This document shows, in pieces, positions 10,901-22,700 of a stretch of 64,000 bases of DNA. Below the pieces are notes generated by a model. The model worked only from the letters and a program-made list of their open reading frames with translations. It was not told the DNA's origin and did not search any database. The translations under genes were made by a program, and so were the position numbers. The first letter of the stretch is position 1. The number at the start of each line of letters is the position of its first letter. The DNA comes from Chanos chanos (lineage: Eukaryota; Chordata; Actinopteri; Gonorynchiformes; Chanidae): assembly GCF_902362185.1 (NCBI RefSeq), contig NC_044507.1:22384544-22448543 (forward strand). Reading direction: 5' to 3'.

Positions 10901-13900
10901 ACATGTCACAAAGTGCAGTTTTCATGTTAATTGTCCTCCTTTCCTAATGGGGGCACTCTTTCCCTCAGTCCCTGGCAGCAGGCCTAACCTCCAGCCAGCC
11001 TGTGGAAAAGCTGCGGGCTTTGCCTCTGTGGCTGTCCCTACAGTACCTAGGGCATGATGGGATTGTGGAGAGGATTAAACACGCTTCCCAGTTAGTGAGT
11101 ATGGTGCCAGCTGCACATTGCTAATCCGGGGCATTTCAGCACACTGCGCTGTTCCGGTGTGTGAGAGTAAATGTGTTCCAGTGTGTGAGAGTAAATGTGT
11201 TCCAGTGTGTGAGAGTAAATGTGTTCCAGTGTGTGAGAGTAAATGTGTTACAGTGTGTGAGAGTAAAAATGTTCCAGTGTGTGAGAGTAAATGTGTTCCA
11301 GTGTGTGAGAGTAAATGTTCCAGTGTGTGAGAGTAAATGTGTTCCAGTGTGTGAGAGTAAATGTGTTCCAGTGTGTGAGAGTAAATGTGTTACAGTGTGT
11401 GAGAGTAAAAGTGTTCCAGTGTGTGAGAGTAAATGTGTTCCAGTGTGTGAGAGTAAATGTGTTCCAGTGTGTGAGAGTAAATGTGTTCCAGTGTGTGAGA
11501 GTAAATGTGTTCCAGTGTGTGAGAGTAAATGTGTTCCAGTGTGTGAGAGTAAATGTGTTCCAGTGTGTGAGAGTAAATGTTCCAGTGTGTGAGAGTAAAT
11601 GTGTTCGAGTGTGTGAGAGTAAATGTGTTCGAGTGTGTGAGAGTAAATGTGTTCGAGTGTGTGAGAGTAAATGTTCCAGTGTGTGAGAGTAAATGTGTTC
11701 CAGTGTGTGAGAGTAAATGTGTTCCGGTGTGTGAGAGTAAATGTTCCAGTGTGTGAGAGTAAATGTTCCAGTGTGTGAGTAAATGTGTTACAGTGTGTGA
11801 GAGTAAATGTGTTACAGTGTGTGAGAGTAAATTTGATCACTGTTCTCTGATCTGTGTCTCTGTAGAGCCAACAGCTTCTGGAGCAGCTGAAGACACTGGG
11901 CTCCATAAAGACTTCGGTGGGTTATTAAATGATTCATTCATATTGTGACTTAAGTTTGTCGTGTAGATTTTCGTGGATACTCTTACTGGTACTGGTACTG
12001 GTACTGGTAATCGAAAGTATACAGAGCTTTCTTAGTGCTCCATATCAAATACACACAAAACTTTAATCTCTCTAGCATAATTCCCTAAACAGCAGTGTGT
12101 CAACCAATCTGACATAAGACCAAAACCCCAACCCCAAGTTATTTTTCACATGTTCCCAAGGCCACCCAATATAAAACTTTATTTTGTACGACCCAAAGAC
12201 CTCTCCCAGACCCCACTGTGTTCATTCCGGCTGGTTCTCTGATTGAGGCATATTGAGTCCTGCACTAAACTGGATTTTGAGTGGAGAGCCTCCGGTCAGA
12301 GTGCAGCTTGATCCAGGACTCAACCCAAACTTTACGTCACAAAGCAAGCCTTGATTACGAGCCATCTCGACCAGAGTGAAACCAAACCCCTGTGTTCTGT
12401 CTTACCGCCATCAGGATGTCCTCGACAGGGAGGTGTCTCTTCTCGAGGCTTTGAGCATGGTAAAGCTCTATGTTCTCTGTGAGCGAGCGGGCGCGGCCTA
12501 GCCGTGACCCTCGCTGCTGTGTGCAGTTCTAAACCTGTGTGGTAGTGAGAATTGGGTGCCTTGGTTTCAGGGTGTGGTGTCTCACTCCCGGGTACCTCTT
12601 ATCTCCGGGGGCTCTCTGCAGGATGTCCTGGGCTCTCTCATTCTCTCTATTGTAGGTGGGACCGACCCTCTGCCTGCCTTAACCCCCCCCCCCCCCCCCC
12701 CTTCCCCCCACCCCCCTCCCTCGCTTCGTCTCTCCCCCCTGTTCCCTCCCTCACCATGTCCACCCATTGCGCACTGGTGCTTTACCATTTGGGCAGACGC
12801 TCACCAGTGCTTTAGGTTCACTGGCATGAATAGAAACATCCGGAAACTGTCACCTCACAGAGCTTGATGGGCGCTGGCTCCATCGGTTATGGACTGCACT
12901 GTGATTTTTTCAGATCTTCTGGGAACACGTACGTCTCTGTAAGAAACGCTCTCACGTTCTGTCATGTGGGGCCAGGTGCACTTGGGATGGTCCTGTTCTT
13001 TTTACTAACACTTCAAAACCATCAACGCCACGTGATGTAATGGGAGGTTGCCCGCTTTTTCTGTTTGTTAGTTTTTCGATTGAGGAGCGTGGGTATAACA
13101 GGTGTAAAAGTGCGAGAAATCGGTCTGTTTTTTTCCCGTTAAGTTTTATAGGAGAGGTCGTTGTCAAAAATGCCTCAATCTCTAGAAGAAGGCGAGCGTC
13201 TGCCTTCACAGCCGCACCGTAGCTTTTCACTGGGATCAGCTCCAGCTAACGCTGCCCCCGTGCCTCCCGGCGCTGGAATGCCAGTCAGGAGATTTATAAT
13301 GGAGTATTGTCTGCTGTGTGTGGGCAGTCACTGACGTGTCGTTTGGTTTTTATAACGTACAAAGAGGCGGATATTTGTTGTCAAACACGATTGCATGACT
13401 TTTTTTTTTTTTTTCCAGTTAAATTGTAATCACAGATCTAGACCTACTAAGACATTTCAATAACAATGCATGACTTCAAGTCAAGATGGCATTCCTGAAT
13501 AAATATCCAAACCAGTTTGATCTGTCAAACCAGTGCTACACCCCACAAACTAAAACACCTCTCCATAACATTACATCTGAGCATTATAAATTCTAAACCT
13601 AACTTCACAAATTCACATGATATTACAGACTGCATGACTAATTAAACTTAACTTTTATGTACCTGTTAAGGTGCTTTATTGCCCTCATTCCTCTAGTGTC
13701 TTGTGTTCACAGGTAGAGGATGAGCTGAATTCTCCTGTGGTGGTTTTCCGGTTCTCCCAGGATAACAGTGCAGGTGACTAACGAGTTAAACTGGTCTCAG
13801 TTTAATGTCCAGCCGACATCTCAAGCTGACCAGCCTCACCACGGCAACTGTGGTCATGTGTCTTCCTTGTTTCAAAGCCACTGCACTCACATACATATAC

Positions 13901-16900
13901 AGCCATTTGATAGCACAGGATGGGATGGTCTTCTCTTGTTTAAAGTTCATTGTTAATCGCCGTTGAGAAGTCAGAAAATTCCCCTCAGCTCCTCTCATTC
14001 ATGTGAATATTTATCAAAGCGTCGGTCAGTGAATAACACGCTATGTTTTCTCTTTGGCCCTGTTGAATGTAGCGTCCAGTGGCGGGTCTGTGGAGGGCTA
14101 TTGTGCAGGGGAGAGGGAGATTCATGATGCCCTTAACAGATGGGTGAGCTTTGCTCCTGCTCTGTCTGACGCTGTCTACTGCTCTGAAAGACACAGAGTT
14201 TGAGTTCTGCCGTCTGGCTGTCACTTTCTGTTCTTCCCTTTTTTTGACACAGCACCAAAAAAAAAAACCCCAAAACAAAACACAATTTTAAGATGAAGTT
14301 TTAAAATGAATGCCCAGTGCGTAAGCTGTGTAAACTCTTCTGTAATGTTTTTTGTTTTTGTCTCTGATCAGCTGGGCGAGCAGCTGGCCCAGCGTGTGCC
14401 GGCCAGCGGAGTGGACGTGATCGAACTCGAGGATGAGGGAACGTGCGTCCGATTTAACCCTCTCATGACCGCGGCAGGTGAGGAGCTGCCCGTCCACCGC
14501 AGGTCCTCACGGGACTGTAAATAAAACAGAGCCAATGTGAACGACCGGGCCCTTTTTTCCCCTAAACTCTGTCAGTTTGTTAAACTACCAAATACTCTCT
14601 CCTCATCCGATATGACATGAGACCCAGGGCTGCTGCTGCTGCTCAGGATATAAAGTTTAGTGAAGCTCCACTGCCTTTTCCGCATATACAACAGAAACTG
14701 TCTGACAGGTGGACAGTGGAAAATGACAGCGCACCGCCAGTGAAAACCTGAGGCACAGAAACGTTGTCCGTGTGTCTCTGAGTGAAGAGATCTGTTTTGA
14801 GTTCTGACTGTGGTAGTAGAGTTCTGTCTGTGTATATGTTTTGGGTGTGTTATGTCTCCTTTACGTGTGGTTGTGCGTGCAGCTCTGGGCACTCAGGAGA
14901 CGGACGTGACCGCCCTGGTGCAGAAGCTGGCGGAGACGGTTCCCACGTTAAGCTCCACCCTGCGTCTCAGACAGGACTTCAGGGAGGAGGTGTACCACCG
15001 TGCCAACCTCACCTTTGCGGAGGACCTGAGCTGGCCGGGTCTGGGCGCAGTGAGGTGAGGGAGCAGTGCTGTGTGGAGCAGTGCTGTCAGTGAGGAGGGC
15101 AGAGGAACAACATCCTCATCCACCTCACTGTGATCATCAGTCACCATGTTAATGAGTAGAGACACTTAATCAGTTACAAAATCAGCTCTTAATGGAAACA
15201 TCTTACATTCCTTTACTAAATGACAGATAATAGTTCTTATGAATCATTAATCTTTTAATAAAATGTCAAAGTACAAAACATTAGTGTTTATGGTGATGTT
15301 ACTATGTGAAGAGGTGTAATTACTTCCTGTATGGTCAGTACTGGTTAAACGTGTAGATTCATGTTTTTGCCGTAGGTATGAGCCCAGAGGCACTGATCTG
15401 GATGAGAGCAAGAGACAGCAGGAGAGTGAAAAGATCAACAGTGACCTGCTGAAGAAACTAAAGGAACTGGATACGGATTTGACCTTTTCAACCGGCATGT
15501 ATCTGTTAAATGCTGAATTCTTCCGAACACACAGACATGTGCCAAGTGCTGTCCACATCAGGGCGTTTCAGTAAGATGTTCGAACTCTGTCTTTTTTTTT
15601 TACAAACAGGCCCTGAATTTGAGGCAGAACAAAACTGTATCTATGTGGGGATGGCCACTGAGGATGTAGATGTGGCAGAACTGGTGGAAACAATCGTCTC
15701 CATTGGACGAGACATTGAGGAGAGTGGAAGGGTGTGTTCATTTAAAAGATTTAATGGTCATTACTCAAAGCATCTTAAATGTCACTTAGCACTCACACTT
15801 TATTTAACAGAGAGAGGTCCACAGCTTGAATTTTTAATTTTTTTTTTTATAGTTTATTCCAGGGCACGTTGTGTTAACTAAAATGAGTATGATGGGACCT
15901 CAGATATTGATTTCGTTTTTTCTTTTTTTGTCCCAGTTGTTGGAGAACATGACGGAGATAGTGAGGAAAGGCATCCAGGAAGCTGAACAGCAGCTCCAGA
16001 AAGCTAACGAGGAGAAACTTATTGAGGAGGTGTGTGTGTGTATGTGTGTGTGTGTGTGTTTGTATGTGTGTGTATGTGTGTGTTTGTTGTGTAAAAGGGA
16101 GAGGGAGTGCTCAGTTATCCACACGAGCTCATGAGTGTTCTTAAGAAAAAACAAAAAAAACATGACTCAATCCTGTGTGAATTATTTGGTAATAGTATCT
16201 GCTTTAATCTGTCTTAATCCCATTCGTTCTTCCCAGGGTGTGCTGAGGCAGATTCCTTTAGTGGGCTCCATGCTGAACTGGTTCTCTCCTGTGCAGAGTT
16301 CTGTGAAAGGCAGAACTTTCGATTTGGCTGCAGGTACTTTTCACTGGACCCACACATACCACCTCAGCATCATCACACAGCACGCACAGGACAGTCGGTC
16401 TCTGAGTCTGCCACAGGTTCATTCCTTATAACGTATCGTTCCGCTTCTCCCAAAGGCTCCCTGGATTCCACTGAACCCACCTACTCCACCAAGGCCCAGA
16501 GAGGCATGCGAGATCCCCCAAAAACTCCAGCCTCCACTACCAAACGACAGCCAGGTGAGAGACAGTGAATGGGTTGTGCTTCCCTGTCTGCCATAGATGC
16601 CAGGTTTGCTTGGGTCATATTCTGACACACTACAAAGAGACTAATATTGCTGGCCAAGTCTGGGTCTTGTATATGTTGTGAGCCACCATAGACAACAGAC
16701 TTAAACCTTCAGCCCCCTCCTCCCAGGTCAAAAGCTGTTCCGCCGTTCGGCTGCCGGCTCGGATTCCATGAGTGAGACGAGCTCTGTCGGACAACTGGAG
16801 GAATCTTTCAGCGAACAGAGTCCCATTCCAGCTCCCGAGGAGGCGGTGGCCGAAGTTCCTCAGGAATTCCCGGAGGAATCCGTGTCCGCGGAGGCCGCTG

Positions 16901-16980
16901 GCCTGGGAGAGGAGACGGCATCGTCTGACCAGCGTGTGCCCGAGGGCCGGGAGACGGAGGAGGGAGAGTCCATTAGATAG
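7942..16980 (+). CDS. pdxdc1: Pyridoxal-dependent decarboxylase domain-containing protein 1
   Basis: Twenty-two coding exons: 7942-8015, 8251-8319, 8600-8674, 8829-8978, 9164-9353, 9645-9713, 9999-10077, 10179-10263, 10421-10469, 10577-10678, 10969-11094, 11866-11916, 13713-13773, 14073-14143, 14372-14477, 14883-15054, 15376-15494, 15610-15731, 15937-16029, 16237-16333, 16456-16554, 16727-16980. The product is 770 residues (human PDXDC1 is about 788). It starts MMDPILTQMGNHL; an in-frame stop lies just upstream. A type I PLP-fold domain resembling group II decarboxylases covers roughly residues 70-400, including ANAGTPGAGHTDKL and TPGPWLGLPAVPAVTLY. At the expected cofactor site I see AATKSDSM (Lys284) without the His-Lys pair of active decarboxylases, so catalysis is doubtful; the vertebrate protein has no firmly known substrate. 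The C-terminus is low-complexity and acidic. Intron 17 uses a GC donor; intron 11 carries a large minisatellite. Confidence 0.95.
11151..11832. repeat. 24-bp minisatellite in pdxdc1 intron
   Basis: About 28 tandem copies of a 24-bp unit (gttccagtgtgtgagagtaa plus atgt), with 21-bp variants lacking one gtg and point variants (gttaca, gttcga, gttccg). It fills almost the whole intron between coding exons 11 and 12 (11095-11865). Because 24 is a multiple of three, long spurious ORFs with CVRVNVFQ-type repeats open on both strands; these are not genes. Arrays of near-identical copies are expected to vary in length between individuals. Confidence 0.97.
11917..13712. other. Long pdxdc1 intron with simple repeats
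   Basis: Intron between coding exons 12 and 13. It holds a short (actggt)n run near 11983-12010, a poly-C/pyrimidine tract near 12681-12740 and a poly-T run near 13399-13415. I see no exon, RNA gene or recognisable mobile element in it. Confidence 0.6.
15495..15609 (+). other. GC-AG intron of pdxdc1
   Basis: The reading frame and the conserved protein run (…LTFSTGPEFEAEQ…) require exon 17 to end at 15494, followed by gcatgt, and exon 18 to start at 15610 after aaacag. The nearby GT (15499-15500) would bring a stop immediately after the junction. The donor therefore begins GC, a rare but recognised U2-type class. Confidence 0.75.
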
Positions 16981-18230
16981 GACCGGACCGCTCTGACCGC
17001 TTATCTTTAGACAGCTAAGCTTTGTGACCGGCAGACGCGGTCAAAGGCCTTAAACGTATGTCCTGACCTTGATGCCTTCAGCAAATCACTTCTTCGGTTG
17101 GCAGAAAATGAAGCTTTATATGCAAATAATTGAACACTGGAATTTCAGTAAAGTGTAGTGTGTGTGTGTGTGTGTGTGTGTGCACTGGTTTGTGTAACTG
17201 ACACTCCCATTTATAGGGAATAGATGGTGTTATGGGTGAGATACACATTTGTAGTGGAGATCTGCCTTGAGTTACAGCCCTCAGTCATTCCAAGTTCAGT
17301 GCACTTCTGAGTCTTTTTCACATTCTAGTCCGTCCTGTGTTTTTCATTTGGAGGGTTTGGGTGATATCTTTAATCTTTGGAGGGCTAGTGTGGCCTTACC
17401 TTCACTATTAATGTTTCATAAAAAAAAAAAAGTTTCATTTTTCAGATAATGTTTGTTTGCTAGAATTAGTATGGGTTTTTTTTGGGGGGGGGGGGTATTT
17501 ATTTAATACTGTCTAGTTAGAGTTACAGCCAAAAAGACAGAAAAAAACAGACATGAGATAGATAGCTTTGAGATTCGTACAATTACTTCTAATGAAGATC
17601 AGATAAAGATCCTACTGCACTTTTGTACAGAATATTATTATTATCAATCAGAATATCCAAATTATTTATTTAATGTGTTGTAGAGAAGTAATTCAGAAAA
17701 AAAGACATCCACTTGTAAACATTAGTGAGAAATGCAGACTATTTATTCCTTGGTGACATATGAAGATTTAAAACCAAACTTGATGTAGAGCTAGAATCTG
17801 TCCAGTGCGTGAGACTTTTCTAATGTTCACTTCAGATTGTTACACGGTGCCCACTGTGAAAGTTATAGTCTATGTGTTGTCTCTCGTCAGATCAAATGAA
17901 AATGGGGGCAGGAACGTTTACTGTGGCCAACATATAAGAATGTAACCATGTGTAATTCCTGCCCTGTCTGACCATTATGTTTACACAGTTGTTTGAGTCT
18001 CTTTACATTCATCTTTCAGAAACCTCACAAAGTCAAGAACCTTATAAAAAATATGCCCATTATTCCATACAGACATGATGTAAAAAGAAGCTTAAGGCTG
18101 TGGGTTAAAGGACAAGTGCATTGTCATCAAACATCTGTCACACTGAAAAGATCAACCCCCTCAATCACAAGCCTCAGCAAAAAAAAAAAAAAAGGCTCTC
18201 TCAACATTACTGCTTTCCTTTCCCATTAGG

Positions 18231-18264
<34 letters not shown>

Positions 18265-18475
18265 GAGAGAGAGAGTTTTTAAACACGCCTTTGCTTCCTT
18301 AACAAAATCTTACTTATTGTCTGTCATTCTGTCATCTCTGGTGCAATAAATAATTGTGTAGGGAAAAGGGGTCATTTGAAAAAATGGAATGGGATGAATG
18401 ATATTTTTTATAATTCCGTTGATTTTATTTTCCGATCTGTAAACTACAATAAAGATAATGTCACTGTAATAATGC
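16981..18475 (+). other. pdxdc1 3' UTR
   Basis: Non-coding stretch after the TAG stop. It contains (GT)n microsatellites near 17157-17182 and 18231-18260, poly-A and poly-G runs, and AATAAA hexamers at 18345-18350 and 18448-18453. The second is followed by GT-rich sequence and is the likeliest 3' end. No other gene is seen. Confidence 0.6.
18448..18453 (+). promoter_or_regulatory. Candidate poly(A) signal of pdxdc1
   Basis: Canonical AATAAA (in ctacaataaagataatg) about 1.47 kb after the pdxdc1 stop; an alternative AATAAA lies at 18345-18350. Confidence 0.5.
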
Positions 18476-19759
18476 TGATGAGAACTTTGACTTATTTTGC
18501 ATTTTAAAAATGACTGTCGGCTGTTTGGGCAATGCTGGGTTCAGACAAGGTCTCCGAATGGGAGGCGCCATCGCAGGTTTTTTGAATAATGGCGTGGCGC
18601 CATTCTACACACAGAGGAATGCGGGGAAATAGCGCCACCTGCTGATCTACAAAAACATTCCAACGGCACAGTTTATTTTAATGTTTCTCTACTGGAGATT
18701 TTTATTTTACACTTCTATCTATGCTATATTTTCAGTAATCGTTTAAATCCGAGTAAAACAACTAAAACAGGATTCCATCGCTAGCCTAAAATCTTACTTT
18801 AATGTAGAAACATACCTCTTGGGTGCACCCTGGTGAATATGCGGTGTTTGTTCAAAATCAGAATAACTATACATGATCTAATGAAGTAGTCCGTCGTGAT
18901 ATTTATTCAGAGCTCTCATTATAAGCTGACCTTTCTTCGGTGTTGTCACCCTCTATTATGATAAACTATTAATTTGTATTTTTCATCTGTATTGTATTTT
19001 TCTGTGTTTTGCGTATGCCAGGAGTACGTCTTGCAGGTAGACGGCAGTGTTAGAGATGCTGGATTAAGTCATTTATAATAAAGGCTAAATTTCTAAGTAT
19101 CAAACATTAAATGTCCTAGTTTTAACTGTCTATTCCCTGATCAGTATCTTTCACGAAGCCGCGATACTGGTTTTGTCACCCTGTTGGTTTTACTTCAGTT
19201 GCAGTTCTACATAAGGACACGGTCCTGTGACAACGCAAATGGGTCGATTAACTCCAGGTAACCGTTAAAATTAATGCATGTCTATACACTCGTCGATGTA
19301 AAGAAAGGCCCTTACCCAATAACATCCCCATGTGTTGTGCGTTCAGTTTAAAAAGGGTCAAATGTGACCAGGTTCGAGCCCTCCAAATTTGTGTGGAAAT
19401 GTAGTTTTATTGCAGGACATAGCTAGCTACTTTTGAACCAACATAGACAAAGGAACGTACATCATGTCCCAGAATGCCACCGTGATGTCGTTCCTCTAGG
19501 TTGAGGGAATCGTCAGCATACACGAGGAGGACTCGCTGTGAGTGCTGAGTCGAATCTCTCTTTCTCTCGCCCCTCATCGAGAGAAACCGGCAATTTTATT
19601 TCAAGAAAAAAGGCGTGGGAAAGACTACACCTTGAAAGGAGGAAGTTTTAACGATTTTAGAGGATAACCTTAACAACGGGTTAAGGGTGGACACTGGAGT
19701 AACTAAGTGCGTAGTTAACGTTTGTCTCGAGAACAGTACAGTGAAAATTCAGACCCACG
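18476..19759. promoter_or_regulatory. Intergenic region and gspt1 promoter / 5' UTR
   Basis: No coding exon seen. The stretch from about 19440 to 19759 directly precedes the gspt1 ATG without an intervening acceptor and is probably its 5' UTR and core promoter; it carries TC-rich sequence (near 19555-19580) such as is common in translation-factor promoters. The exact start site cannot be read. Confidence 0.45.
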
Positions 19760-22700
19760 ATGGACCCAAGAGACACTGCCCCTGATTCTTGGGAACAGGA
19801 GGACGATGGCGAGGCCCCAGTCGACGTGCAACTTCCAGCTGCTTTCACCGCCCTTAACGTGAACGCCAAGCCGTTTGTACCTAATGTTAACGCCGCTGAA
19901 TTCGTTCCGGCTTTTCTTCAGAAAGGGCCCGTGGAAAATCCTGAGCCTGCAGGTAAGTTCGCGGATATGTTTTACATTTTTGTTCACTTAGTAAAACGTT
20001 AGCACAGCTAGCTACGTAGCTTGGCACAGTCGACACACGCTCTAGCGTCCGCTAGCTAGCAAGCTAGCGATAAATGACTGAACGTTTCGCTAGCAAGCTA
20101 CCGTGCTATCTAAATGCTAGCAATCATCGTGGTCGTAAAACGGAAACGCAACGTTTTGTGATTAAAAGAACTTGCAACATAGAAAACGAGCCACATCTCT
20201 GTCCTGCCATTCTGGCCGGTCATATTATGCTTTGGCTAACCTAACTTAGTATCGGGATGTTGTATTGTGTTAAAGTTAACCACCCTCCGCCAGGAAGCGA
20301 GATTATGTAAAGATATTCCTTAGCTAAGTCAAACTACTTCCCAGCCCGCTGTATGTTAAACTATCTATCGAGGACACGCTGTAGCCTTTAAGCTAGCGAA
20401 GACTAGCGTCATGTGATGTGTGCTTGTTCGCTTTTACATGTCTTTTCGGCCACTGTGTCCATTCTAACGAAATGCACTTCCAGCGTTTACGGATTGGTTT
20501 TGGCCTCATAGCATGTTATGGCAAAAAGTTGGCGAAGTTGTCTTGTTGAACGCCAAGTGTTGCGATCTTCCGCTAAGTGATCCAGTGATAACATGGCTGT
20601 AGATGTGGTTACTCACAAGTGACGTGCTGGAGAATGTACAGCCAGATCACCGAACAAGAACTCTGCGGTTTTTTTGGGAAAAAAACGATTGATAAGTGCT
20701 ATAATTTCACAATGGCAGTGTCTGGTAGAAAGTAGAGGCATGACACACGTGCGTCATGCACTGTGCTCGTTTGTAACGAATGAATTGAATGCTACTCCAA
20801 GGAACTTAAGTCTTTACTTCTACATCTTAATCAGTTCATGAAACGTTCGATTTACTCATACTGTCAGTTAAGAGCATTTTGGTCAAACCCTGACACAGAG
20901 ACATTTCTGAGTCGTCATGATTTACCGCTCACAGTGCCAGTTCGTGTTTTTTTTTTTCTAAACCTTTGTAAAGGGACAGGTGCTGTCAGCAACGCAGAGG
21001 TTCGTCCTAATTGTTTGGTTCTGAGTTGTAGTGATATTGAGTTCAGAAATGTGTATCATACAGGCAATGCAATCTATAACCATACACTTGTACACTAGGG
21101 ACTATTCTAATGCAGTAACGGGGAAACTTTAAATATGATATATTAACCTCGTTTCTGAGGAATTTCCCATTTTGGTGACCCAAGCAGAAAATGAATATTT
21201 GTTCTAAGCACTTAGATCAGTCTCAGTCAAACCATCCTCTCTTTGCCTGAAGTTGTCTGAATGTACTATTCCTGCAGGTACTGAGACAGCTGCATCGATG
21301 GAAGTTTCGGATCCAGGGGGTGAGTAGAGACTTAATGGATGACTCTTACTTTTTGTTTGTATTATGAATAGAAGGCTTTTGACCTTTTGTGGAATGACGG
21401 CACATTTCAGTGAGAGTGGCCGAGACCCCACCGGTGACCTTAGAGCACAGAGCGAGGAATGACCTCTCCACCCCTCAAAGGCAGCTCTTTATCTGTTAGC
21501 TCTGCTGCTGTTGGAGTGGTGGAACCCAGTCCTAGGATGGTGGAGGAGAAATCAGTGGAATGAATGGATCTGTTAGTTTGCCAGACAGAGGAGACACTGA
21601 GCATGCCCTCCAAGCTGTGTTTCTGTGCAGTGTTTTGCTGTGTTCCCATATGTACCAGTCAGGGCTGTCATTCATTTATTCATACGCTCCACTTTATCAC
21701 AGGAGAAGTCTATGGAACAGACAGTGATGCTGGTTAATTGTGGGTCCTGTTTGACACTGTCTTCTGCCTAAAGCACTGTGGATGCTTCCTCGTCACCTGC
21801 TCTAAAGTGGCCCCGTAACTCTGTATCTACACACAACAGATCGTGTAGGTCACGCGTGTCTGCATTCCCACAGCAGTTCTCTATAACTGTCACTCTACCT
21901 CATAGGACTTTCACCGGTGGCTCGTGACGCGTGTCAAACCCGTCCGCTGACCGTGGGCGTTCCGCCTCGGTGAAGACGGTCACCCTGGTTCTAGGTATCA
22001 AACAGAACTGAAACAGGGTGGAATATTTGACTGTTGGTTCCTAGAACCTCTGAACCAAAGGAAGTGGAAAAAACCAAATAGGCGAGCTTACCTCGATTAG
22101 AGGAAAAACAGTAGATATGTGAGAGAACCGTATATCTTTACCTGACAGTACTCTTTGTTTCCTCTTCCCTGTTGGTCGCAGTCTGATCTCAGCTTTGGTG
22201 CAAACAATGATTACATGCTAGTAATCATTGTGTTAACTGTCTTAGGACGTCAGCTGTATTTAGATCAGACCACTGCACGGTTATGTGTAGCCTGAGTTTA
22301 TGTGAATGGGTGTATGTATGTTTTTGCACAACCGCATTGTTGTCAGTTGTGTGTGTGTCAGCGTTGTATTGACTTATGGGACCTGCCTGCCCAGCTCCCT
22401 GGTGTTGTCAGGAGGTTTATGACTGCTAATAAAGGTTATTGAAAAGGTCACAGCTTAAATGCCAAGGTAATGCACCAGTGCAGTGGATTAATAAGGCTGT
22501 CTTAATTTGACTTCACAGTATTGCCCTGTTGGCACAGGCTCTTACAGGGCCACATAATCAAAGGATTTTCTATCCACTGCGTTCGATATGGTTACCACAC
22601 CGTCATCCCAGGTTATTGATCAACACCTGTGTCTTGATCTGGGTGAATGGTTCTGATTCAGTCTTAGATTGGTCTGGGTCATGTATGTATGCATGCACTC

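Noticed and set aside
11136-11906. A 256-residue ORF on the minus strand and several plus-strand ORFs with 8-residue repeats
   Set aside because: They lie wholly in the 24-bp minisatellite; the unit length is a multiple of three, which keeps frames open. No domain, no splice link.
12552-12867. Pro-rich ORFs near the poly-C tract
   Set aside because: They depend on a homopolymer and lie inside a pdxdc1 intron with no homology.
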